The notes beneath the pieces were generated by a model, which saw only the letters and a list, made by a program, of their open reading frames with translations, had not been told where the DNA came from and did not search any database. The translations under genes and the position numbers were made by a program. DNA of 64,000 nt from an uncultured Bacteroidales bacterium (GTDB lineage: Bacteria > Bacteroidota > Bacteroidia > Bacteroidales > Paludibacteraceae), in the NCBI GenBank assembly GCA_902771935.1, contig CACXYM010000003.1, positions 1 through 64,000 on the forward strand, written 5' to 3'. Positions 51,470 to 59,114 of the stretch are shown here, one piece after another. Positions within the stretch are counted from its first letter, which is position 1; each line of letters opens with the position of its first letter.

Positions 51470-53062
51470 GTGAAAGGTTTTTGTGTCATATTGCTTGCGC
51501 TGTGTAGCGTGCTGCGTTGGGACTTGACCGACGATAGACGCTACAGCCTAAACGACGCCACTATTCAGTTGGTGGAGAGCTTGGACGCTCCGGCAGAGGT
51601 GACTATTTATCTAAACGGTGACCTTAACGCGGGTTTCAAACGCCTGCGTACTGCTACCACCGAATTGGCGGATGAGTTATCGTCCTATGGCGATATCACC
51701 ATTCGCGACGGCGAAGCGCAAGAGTTGGCAGGCAAAGACCTAACGCCTACTATCGTGCATGAGCGCACAAAAGACGGCAAGACAGCGCAGACCACCATTT
51801 GGCCCTTTGCGGCTGTGACTTACAAAGGTCGCACTACCTATATCCCACTTCTGCATAACGCTCGCGGCTTATCAGGCGAAGAAAACCTCAACCAGAGCAT
51901 AGAGAACTTGGAATATGCTTTTGCGGAGGCTATTCACAGCCTTAAACAGACCGAACCGCTGCGGATAGCGTTTATAGAGGGACATAACGAACTCAGCGAG
52001 CACGAAGTGTACGACCTGAGCCGAAGTCTCGCACGTTATTTCCAAGTGGATAGAGGCGTGTTGGGCACCAATCCGAATGTGCTGATGCCGTATAAGGTGG
52101 TGATTATTGCTGACCCGCAGCGTGCTTTCAGCGAACGAGATAAGTTTATCTTGGACCAATATCTGATGCACGGCGGACGTATTTTGTGGGCAGTTAATGG
52201 GGTGCGATTCAGTCAGGATGCGTTAACTCAAGCCGGCATGACGCCCGTTATTCCGCTTGACCTCAACTTGTCGGATATGCTGTTCCGGTACGGTATTCGT
52301 GTTAATCCAAGCCTGCTGCAGGATATACAATGTCTTCCTGTGCCGGTTAATGTGTCAGACGACCCGGAGCAACCTAATTATCAGCCGGTGCCGTGGTACT
52401 ATGGTCCGCTGCTGTTGACATCGCAACTGTCACCTATTACACGCAATGTGGGTCAAGTGAGCAGTTCGTTTGTCTCACATGTGGATGCCGTAGGCGGTGA
52501 GGATGGGATTGTAAAGTCCATCCTGCTGGCAACTTCCTCCGCCAGCCGCATGATAGGTACACCGGCGGAAGTGGACCTCGCAGACTTGAACCCGGATTTA
52601 TCCACTTTTAAGTACAGTTATATCCCTGTGGCAGTCAGTATGGAAGGCGTCTTCCCCAGTGTTTTTGCCCACCGCCTGCCGCCGGAGGGGCTGGACTCAA
52701 TAGACACACAAGTGACGAAGAGTATTCCTACCAAGCAGGTTATTATCGCTTGCGGCAATATCCTGCGTAACGATTGGTTGCAGGGCGAACCATTGCCGGT
52801 GGGGTATGATCGCTATTCCGGTATGCAGTTCGGTAACCGCGACTTCTTGACGAATGCAGTACTATATCTGGCTGATGATGAAGGCCTAATCAGTCTGCGA
52901 CAAAAAGAGGTGGCACTGCGGCTTATCAACACCGAGCGCGCGTACAAATACAAAGCACTGATACAAATGGTGAGCGTCATTGCTCCGATGATTATATTGA
53001 CTATTATAGGCTGTTCCGTTCTTCTGTTCCGCAGAAGACGCTACGGCTTGCAAAACGAATGA
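51470..53062 (+). CDS. GldG-like ABC transporter auxiliary protein
   Basis: 530 residues from GTG 51470. RWDLTDDRRYSLNDAT near the N-terminus, AEVTIYLNGDLNAGFKRL and the later VVIIADPQRAFSERDKFILD and HGGRILWAVNGV match the GldG family. Such proteins have a membrane segment at each end and a large periplasmic domain; the C-terminal helix (IAPMIILTIIGCSVLLF) is clear, the N-terminal one is short. GldG works with GldA and GldF in gliding bacteria, but neither gene is adjacent here. The role in this probably non-gliding lineage is unknown. Confidence 0.7.
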   Translation: MKGFCVILLALCSVLRWDLTDDRRYSLNDATIQLVESLDAPAEVTIYLNGDLNAGFKRLRTATTELADELSSYGDITIRDGEAQELAGKDLTPTIVHERTKDGKTAQTTIWPFAAVTYKGRTTYIPLLHNARGLSGEENLNQSIENLEYAFAEAIHSLKQTEPLRIAFIEGHNELSEHEVYDLSRSLARYFQVDRGVLGTNPNVLMPYKVVIIADPQRAFSERDKFILDQYLMHGGRILWAVNGVRFSQDALTQAGMTPVIPLDLNLSDMLFRYGIRVNPSLLQDIQCLPVPVNVSDDPEQPNYQPVPWYYGPLLLTSQLSPITRNVGQVSSSFVSHVDAVGGEDGIVKSILLATSSASRMIGTPAEVDLADLNPDLSTFKYSYIPVAVSMEGVFPSVFAHRLPPEGLDSIDTQVTKSIPTKQVIIACGNILRNDWLQGEPLPVGYDRYSGMQFGNRDFLTNAVLYLADDEGLISLRQKEVALRLINTERAYKYKALIQMVSVIAPMIILTIIGCSVLLFRRRRYGLQNE

Positions 53063-54420
53063 ATATGAAGAGTTTATTGCGATTATTGACTATCTGTTGT
53101 GCGATAAGTCTGACGACAGTTGCAAATGCGGAATTACTGCCTTATCCTGTTGATACGGTTAACGGACAGGCTGTATATAAATACCGCGTGCCGCGTAGTA
53201 TTGGTATTTATCGTATTAGTGTGAATTTCGGTGTGACACAGGATGACATTATCAAATGGAATCCGCAACTCAAAGAACGCGGCCTACATTATGACGAGTT
53301 GATACTTATTCCCGTTGTGCAAGAGCCCGAACCACAGCCTCAACCTGAACCACAACCGCAGCCTGAAGTGGTTGCTGTGGATTCACCCGTTATGACTGTT
53401 GTGGATACATTAACTGCCGTGGTAAAGGATTCCGTACCGGCAGAAGAGGTGGATACAATGCCGAGAACAAAGATTGCATTGCTCTTGCCCTTGCAGGCTG
53501 ATAACGTACGTCGCGATGCGAACATGGACCGCTTTATGGATTTCTATGAGGGCTGTCTGATTGCTTTATATGACCTGCAGTACATAGATAAATACGAGCT
53601 GTACGTTTACGATATCGGCAAGACGGATATGGAAGTGAAGCGCCTCATAGCTGATAGTGTTTTGCATAAGATGGACGCCATTATTGGCCCTGCGTACTCA
53701 AACCAGGTAGAGCCTATCGCCCATTTGGCAAAAGAGGACTCTGTGCTCGTACTCATTCCGTTCACCGACCGCGTTCCGGATTTGGAGCATAATCCTTTTC
53801 TGTTGCAGTTTAATCCTACATCAGAGCATGAGGCGAAGACTATGGCAGCGTATCTGGAAGCCAACAAGGCTAACATTAACTGCGTATTCGTAGAGAGTGC
53901 CGAAATGACGGAAGAAATTAGTGCGTTGCTTAAGGAAGTGAAGCAACGTGGTATACCGCACACAAAAGTATCCATGCACCAGATATTGGCTGATTCGTTG
54001 TCTAACTCACTCAAAGACAGCGTGGAGAATATTTTATTCTTCCCGACCGATAAATACAGCAACCTGCAGATTATCCTTCCGCATGTGCAAATTGGAACAG
54101 CCGGACAACGTGTGACGCTCTATAGCCGCTACTCGTGGCAGAAAGAGGATATCGCCTTGCCACAAGTCTATACTTCTATCTTTGCCACTGAAGGCGAGGT
54201 GGATATGACTCATTATGACGCCATCTTCAACCGTTATTTCAAACACGAACATACATTGAGCATTCCGCGCTATGACCTGCTGGGTTATGACTTGATGCGA
54301 CAACTCGTGGCCACTATCAAAGGCAAGGAGTATTACGGCCTGCAGTCCGATATCCATTTTGAGAAGGTGGGTGAAAACGGAGGATATATCAATACACACG
54401 TAAAAGTGATTCGCAAGTAA
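53059..54420 (+). CDS. LysM domain fused to a receptor-family ligand-binding domain
   Basis: 453 residues. The signal peptide ends near VANA. Residues about 32-90 form a LysM-like domain (YRVPRSIGIYRISVNFGVTQ to LILIPV) that binds peptidoglycan. A Pro/Gln/Glu linker (EPQPQPEPQPQPE) leads to a periplasmic binding protein fold (about 140-450, starting KIALLLPLQ), similar to branched-chain amino acid receptors. The ligand is unknown. It overlaps gldG upstream by 4 bases and the PorT-type gene downstream by 1. Confidence 0.8.
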   Translation: MNMKSLLRLLTICCAISLTTVANAELLPYPVDTVNGQAVYKYRVPRSIGIYRISVNFGVTQDDIIKWNPQLKERGLHYDELILIPVVQEPEPQPQPEPQPQPEVVAVDSPVMTVVDTLTAVVKDSVPAEEVDTMPRTKIALLLPLQADNVRRDANMDRFMDFYEGCLIALYDLQYIDKYELYVYDIGKTDMEVKRLIADSVLHKMDAIIGPAYSNQVEPIAHLAKEDSVLVLIPFTDRVPDLEHNPFLLQFNPTSEHEAKTMAAYLEANKANINCVFVESAEMTEEISALLKEVKQRGIPHTKVSMHQILADSLSNSLKDSVENILFFPTDKYSNLQIILPHVQIGTAGQRVTLYSRYSWQKEDIALPQVYTSIFATEGEVDMTHYDAIFNRYFKHEHTLSIPRYDLLGYDLMRQLVATIKGKEYYGLQSDIHFEKVGENGGYINTHVKVIRK

Positions 54421-55130
54421 TGTATAAAAAACTGCTCCCCATATTAGCTGCAATGTTGATGTTCGGTGGTACTGCTTCCGCCCAATTGCGTCTTCGTCAT
54501 CCGGAGATGTACGTGGGAGTGCACGGGGGTGTGATGGCTTCTACAGTCAATTTCAGTCCCACTGTGCCCCATATGAGCGTGCTGACGGACTCATGGATAT
54601 TGGGTGGTAATGGTGGGTTTGTGTTTCGCTATAGTGAGCAGAAATGTTGTGCTGTGCAGGTGGAACTGAATTACATGACACGCGGTTGGGGAGAGCATGC
54701 AGCCGCCACAGAAACAAGCGAGGCAGTGAGTTATACTCGCACACTACATTACTTGGAGTTACCGTTTCTTATGCACATATATTTCGGCAGTCAAACATGG
54801 CGCGGTTTTGTGAATGTAGGACCGCAGATAGGTTACTGCCTTAAGGATGATGCGGGCAAAGGAACCAAACAGACGGGAGAGCTACATCAATATGTGGCTT
54901 TAGACAATAAGTTCGACTGGGGAGTAGCCGGTGGATTAGGCGCGTATTGTCGTACGAAAAATGCGGGACTATACCAACTGGAGGTGCGATTCAATTATAG
55001 TTTTGGAACCCTCTTTGCTTCAAAGTCATCTGATTATTTCAGTCAGTCCAACCCTATGTGCCTCAGCATAAACTTCGCATGGATGTGGGAGATTAAAAAT
55101 GTGAAACCAAAGACGATTAGTAAAAAATAG
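54420..55130 (+). CDS. PorT-type outer-membrane beta-barrel protein
   Basis: 236 residues. A signal peptide ending ASAQ is followed by barrel strands typical of the PorT/OMP_b-brl_2 family: MYVGVHGGVMASTVNF, LHYLELPFLMHIYFG, GFVNVGPQIGY. Many Bacteroidales carry several such proteins and most are not the T9SS component PorT, so I give no symbol. It is coupled to the LysM gene upstream and lies 3 bases before parA. Confidence 0.75.
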   Translation: MYKKLLPILAAMLMFGGTASAQLRLRHPEMYVGVHGGVMASTVNFSPTVPHMSVLTDSWILGGNGGFVFRYSEQKCCAVQVELNYMTRGWGEHAAATETSEAVSYTRTLHYLELPFLMHIYFGSQTWRGFVNVGPQIGYCLKDDAGKGTKQTGELHQYVALDNKFDWGVAGGLGAYCRTKNAGLYQLEVRFNYSFGTLFASKSSDYFSQSNPMCLSINFAWMWEIKNVKPKTISKK

Positions 55131-55133
55131 CAT

Positions 55134-55892
55134 ATGAGTAAAATTATTTGTATAGCAAACCAAAAAGGCGGTGTGGGAAAAACCACTACAGCCATTAACT
55201 TAGCTGCTGGTCTGGCTTATGCCGGAAAGAAAGTGCTACTGGTGGACGCGGATCCGCAAGCCAACGCTTCCTCAGGATTAGGCATCGAGATTCGCGATTT
55301 GAATAATACTATTTACGAGTGCTTGGTTGATGAGATTACACCGCAAGCAGCGGTTATCAAAACCAATGTGCCCGACTTATGGCTTATTCCCAGTCATATT
55401 GACCTGGTGGGTGCAGAGATTGAAATGCAGAACCTTGAGAATCGTGAGGAAAGAATGAAACGTATTCTCAACCAAGTGCGAAGCGACTATGATTATATCC
55501 TTATCGATTGTTCTCCTTCCTTGGGCTTAATCACCATCAATGCTCTTACAGCTAGCGACAGCGTGATTATTCCTGTACAATGCGAATTCTTTGCATTGGA
55601 AGGCATCGCTAAACTGCTCAACACCATTAAGATTATCAAGTCCAATCTCAATCCGACTCTGCAGATAGAAGGCTTCCTGCTGACAATGTTTGACAACCGT
55701 CTGCGCCTAAGTAATCAGGTCTACGAGGAAGTAAAACGGCACTTTGGAGACCTCGTCTTCAATACCGTTATCTATCGCAATGTGCGCTTGAGTGAAGCAC
55801 CGAGCCACGGACTGAGTGTCATTGATTATGACCGCCACTCCAAAGGGGCAAAGAATTATATCAACCTCGCTAATGAATTAATACAAAGATGA
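55134..55892 (+). CDS. parA: Chromosome-partitioning ATPase ParA (Soj)
   Basis: 252 residues. The deviant Walker A KGGVGKTTTAINLA near the start, VDADPQANASSG and the Walker B region (YILIDCSPSLG) are complete. It acts with ParB in origin segregation. It overlaps parB by 4 bases. Confidence 0.95.
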   Translation: MSKIICIANQKGGVGKTTTAINLAAGLAYAGKKVLLVDADPQANASSGLGIEIRDLNNTIYECLVDEITPQAAVIKTNVPDLWLIPSHIDLVGAEIEMQNLENREERMKRILNQVRSDYDYILIDCSPSLGLITINALTASDSVIIPVQCEFFALEGIAKLLNTIKIIKSNLNPTLQIEGFLLTMFDNRLRLSNQVYEEVKRHFGDLVFNTVIYRNVRLSEAPSHGLSVIDYDRHSKGAKNYINLANELIQR

Positions 55893-56713
55893 AGAAAGTA
55901 ACAGGACTCGGTCGCGGATTAGACGCGCTGATAGATACTACACATGTGGAACCTCGAGGAGGTAGCAGCATCAATGAAGTAGAGTTGGCTAAGATTATCG
56001 CCAATCCTAATCAGCCTCGCCGCACTTTTGACCAAGAAGCGTTGAAGGAATTAGCCGATTCTATTAAAGCGCACGGCGTGATATCACCTATCACACTGCG
56101 CAAAAATGATGATGGCAGTTACATGATTATTGCCGGCGAACGTCGTTTCCGTGCCGCCAAGTTAGCAGGACTCAATACCATCCCTGCTTATATCCGTACG
56201 GCTAAGGATGAGCAAGTGATGGAGTGGGCATTGATTGAGAATATCCAGCGCGAGGACTTGGATGCAATTGAGATTGCATTGGCTTATCAACGTCTCATTG
56301 ACGACTATAATCTCACACAAGAGAAAATGTCCGAACGCGTCGGCAAAAAACGCGCTACAGTGGCTAACTACCTGCGCTTGCTTAAGTTACCGGCTGAAAT
56401 ACAAATCGGCATCAAGGAGAAGAAAATTGACATGGGACATGCTCGCGCTTTACTCGCTTCCGAATCAACGGAGAAACAACTCTATCTCTATAAACGTATT
56501 CTGGCCGATGGACTGAGTGTACGCAAGGTGGAAGAACTCGCGGCTGAACCGAAGAAAGAGAAAAAAACTGCTGAGCGACAATCCTCTTTTGCGGCTCAGG
56601 AAAAAGAGTTGTCCGCTATCTTCAGACTCCCGGTGAAAATTAGCGGTAATAAGATTGTGATACCTTTTGCTGACGAAAAAGAACTGAATAACTTTATTAC
56701 CACACTGCGTTGA
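55889..56713 (+). CDS. parB: Chromosome-partitioning protein ParB
   Basis: 274 residues. The N-terminal CTPase/ParB domain has PNQPRRTFDQEAL, GVISPITLR and GERRFRAAK; the central helix-turn-helix (EKMSERVGKKRATVANYLRLL) binds parS; the C-terminal part dimerises. No full parS site was noticed in the window. Confidence 0.95.
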   Translation: MKKVTGLGRGLDALIDTTHVEPRGGSSINEVELAKIIANPNQPRRTFDQEALKELADSIKAHGVISPITLRKNDDGSYMIIAGERRFRAAKLAGLNTIPAYIRTAKDEQVMEWALIENIQREDLDAIEIALAYQRLIDDYNLTQEKMSERVGKKRATVANYLRLLKLPAEIQIGIKEKKIDMGHARALLASESTEKQLYLYKRILADGLSVRKVEELAAEPKKEKKTAERQSSFAAQEKELSAIFRLPVKISGNKIVIPFADEKELNNFITTLR

Positions 56714-57420
56714 GAAAGTGGATCGTCATATTACTTTGTTTAATTGCGTCGCTTAATAGCTTCGCAACTAATGACTCTATTCCAGTGAACGATTCCGTTC
56801 CGGTTATTCGCATTATTTCGGCCAATGACTCTATTCCGGCCAATGACTCTGTTGTGATACAAACCGCTGCGAAAGAACCATTGACCTTGATGTCGTATGA
56901 GTTGATGTGGACTCCGGATCCGCTTCGCGCTACCTGGCTTGCCGTGATTATTCCCGGATTGGGACAAATCTACAACCGCAGTTACTGGAAACTCCCTATC
57001 GTTTATGGCGGACTGATGGGATGCGGCTTCGCTATCGCATGGAATGACGAGAAATACGGTGCTTACAAACAAGCTTATCGCGATATCTTGGACGATGCGG
57101 ATAATATCTCAACTGACCCGACTCGTTCCTATAATGCCATCTTGCCGGAAGGGTATACCATCGAACGAATGGGAGGCGTTTCAACGTATACTAATGTGCT
57201 CAAGGACAAGCAGAATACCTATCGCCGATATCGTGATATATCGATTGTTGTGGGGGTATTGGTCTATGCTTTGTCTATCATTGATGCCTATGTGGACGCA
57301 CAACTCTTTGACTTTGATATCTCTGATGATTTGTCCATTAATATCGAACCACAAATATATTATAATCCGAATTTGCCGGATCAACGCGCGGCAGAACTAA
57401 AATTAGCAATATCTTTCTAA
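56710..57420 (+). CDS. DUF5683 membrane protein
   Basis: 236 residues, TTG start at 56710 overlapping the parB stop. A signal peptide or anchor is followed by a short low-complexity stretch with repeated NDSIP/NDSVP words, then the DUF5683 core (DPLRATWLAVIIPGLGQIYN, YWKLPIVYGGL) with two or three membrane helices. It follows parAB in many Bacteroidales. The function is unknown. Confidence 0.8.
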   Translation: MRKWIVILLCLIASLNSFATNDSIPVNDSVPVIRIISANDSIPANDSVVIQTAAKEPLTLMSYELMWTPDPLRATWLAVIIPGLGQIYNRSYWKLPIVYGGLMGCGFAIAWNDEKYGAYKQAYRDILDDADNISTDPTRSYNAILPEGYTIERMGGVSTYTNVLKDKQNTYRRYRDISIVVGVLVYALSIIDAYVDAQLFDFDISDDLSINIEPQIYYNPNLPDQRAAELKLAISF

Positions 57421-57424
57421 CTAT

Positions 57425-58693
57425 ATGAATAGCAAATATTTACTAACATTACTCATCGGCTGCCTTGCAGCTATCACCATTACAGCACAGCGACTGGATT
57501 CCATTAATGCCACCATCGCTAACGACACTATCCAGCCTCTTCAGAAAGACAGCGACCAGGTCTTGGTGGTCGATACCGCTATCTTCGACAACACCATAGC
57601 TACAGTGGATACAGAGTCTTGCACGCGGGACACATCTGTGGCTGAATTACCGGACTCAATCTACAAAGCGCGTCTGCAAGCTTTACCTTTTATTGTGGAG
57701 ATGCCCTATAATCAAGTGGTTCGTGCTTTCATCCTCCGTTACGTCCAAAAAAGCCCAAAACAATTGGCGCGTCTGCAACGCAAAGCCGCTTACTACTTCC
57801 CTATCTTCTACGACGCACTTGGTCGTAACGGATTACCTTACGAGTTATGCTATCTCCCTGTTATCGAGTCTGCGCTTAATCCGCAAGCACATTCAAGAGC
57901 TGGAGCTGCCGGACTATGGCAATTTATGCCGTCTACTGGTCGATTGTACGGATTGGAAATTAACTCGCTGGTGGACGAACGAATGGATCCTATTAAATCT
58001 ACCGAGGCAGCATGTACATTCCTTAAGTCGCTTTATAACATGTTCAACGACTGGACTCTCGCTCTCGCAGCATATAACTGCGGACCGGGTAACGTGAATA
58101 AGGCTATTCATCGTGCAGATGGCAAACGCGATTTCTGGTCTATTTATCCTTTCTTGCCGGCAGAAACAAGAGGCTATGTGCCTATCTTTATCGCCGCGGC
58201 ATATTCCATCAATTATGCCGACCTGCATGGTATATGTCCCGAAGCTATCGAGATGACCGAACAAACGGATACTATCCAAACAAACGTGCGCCAGCACTTG
58301 TTGCAGATTAGTGAAATACTGGGTATTGAGTTGGACGAACTGCGTCGTTTGAACCCGCAGTATGCAAAGGATATTATTCCTGGAGGCAAAACGTATTCGC
58401 TTTGCCTGCCTTCTGACCGCGTGACAGACTATATCGACCAACAGGAAGTAATCCTCGGATATCGCGCCGACGAACTGATTAATAACCGACGTGAAGAAAT
58501 TGACCTTGCACAACAAACAGACCTCAAAGGAGGATATTCTGTTAATGGAGTAACTTACTACAAAATTAGAAACGGAGATACACTCGGAGGAATTGCACAG
58601 AAGTTCCATTGCACTGTTAGCCAGATTAAACAATGGAACGGACTCAAATCCGACAACATCCGAGCTGGTAGTACATTAAAGATTAAAAAATAA
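57425..58693 (+). CDS. mltD: Membrane-bound lytic transglycosylase, MltD type, with LysM
   Basis: 422 residues. After a signal peptide (near TITAQ) comes an SLT catalytic domain (about 115-290). It contains YLPVIESALNPQAHSR (catalytic Glu), AGLWQFMPSTGR and LALAAYNCGPGNV. A LysM domain closes the protein (YYKIRNGDTLGGIAQKF). It cleaves peptidoglycan glycan strands. It continues the parA-parB-DUF5683 run; the spoT/relA gene that often follows in Bacteroides is absent and an 11-base array lies there instead. Confidence 0.9.
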   Translation: MNSKYLLTLLIGCLAAITITAQRLDSINATIANDTIQPLQKDSDQVLVVDTAIFDNTIATVDTESCTRDTSVAELPDSIYKARLQALPFIVEMPYNQVVRAFILRYVQKSPKQLARLQRKAAYYFPIFYDALGRNGLPYELCYLPVIESALNPQAHSRAGAAGLWQFMPSTGRLYGLEINSLVDERMDPIKSTEAACTFLKSLYNMFNDWTLALAAYNCGPGNVNKAIHRADGKRDFWSIYPFLPAETRGYVPIFIAAAYSINYADLHGICPEAIEMTEQTDTIQTNVRQHLLQISEILGIELDELRRLNPQYAKDIIPGGKTYSLCLPSDRVTDYIDQQEVILGYRADELINNRREEIDLAQQTDLKGGYSVNGVTYYKIRNGDTLGGIAQKFHCTVSQIKQWNGLKSDNIRAGSTLKIKK

Positions 58694-58717
58694 CCCAATC
58701 CGTACCCGCTAACAAAG

Positions 58718-58757
58718 GGTGATTAAAAGGTGATTAAAAGGTGATTAAAGGGTGATT
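58718..58757. repeat. 11-base tandem array, GGTGATT type, four units
   Basis: GGTGATT begins at 58718, 58729, 58740 and 58751, an exact 11-base period. It shares the unit and the GCTAACAAAG flank with the array at 45573. It sits between mltD and the MerR gene, both on the plus strand, in a 97-base gap. Confidence 0.85.
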
Positions 58758-58790
58758 AACAAGCGGAATACGAGAAACTAACGAGAAAAT

Positions 58791-59114
58791 ATGCAGACCG
58801 AAAGACTATATTATTCGATGAAAGAGGTAAAGGAGATGACAGGTCTTACTGCCTCTAACCTGCGCTATTGGGAAGCGCAGTTCAAACAACTCAATCCCCG
58901 CAAGGATGGACATGGTAATCGCTACTATACTTTGCAGGACATTGACCTTATCAAACAGATTAAATACATCCGCGATGACCTCAAAATAACCCGTATTGAC
59001 GCTATTAAAACCGAATTGAATTCCGGCAAGAAGAAAGCCGATATACGACAACGCGCTACCGATATCCTCGAACGCGTCAAATCCGAACTACTCGAAATAA
59101 AAGCATTGATATGA
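58791..59114 (+). CDS. Short MerR-family transcription regulator
   Basis: 107 residues. A MerR winged helix-turn-helix (YYSMKEVKEMTGLTASNLRY) with NRYYTLQDIDLIKQI is followed by a helical tail (about 75-107). There is no effector domain or metal-binding cysteine. This small form is common in Bacteroidota. It overlaps the YfhO gene by 4 bases. Confidence 0.88.
   Translation: MQTERLYYSMKEVKEMTGLTASNLRYWEAQFKQLNPRKDGHGNRYYTLQDIDLIKQIKYIRDDLKITRIDAIKTELNSGKKKADIRQRATDILERVKSELLEIKALI

Noticed and set aside
45573..58757. The 11-base arrays as CRISPR arrays
   Set aside because: Units are 11 bases with no unique spacers and no cas genes nearby.
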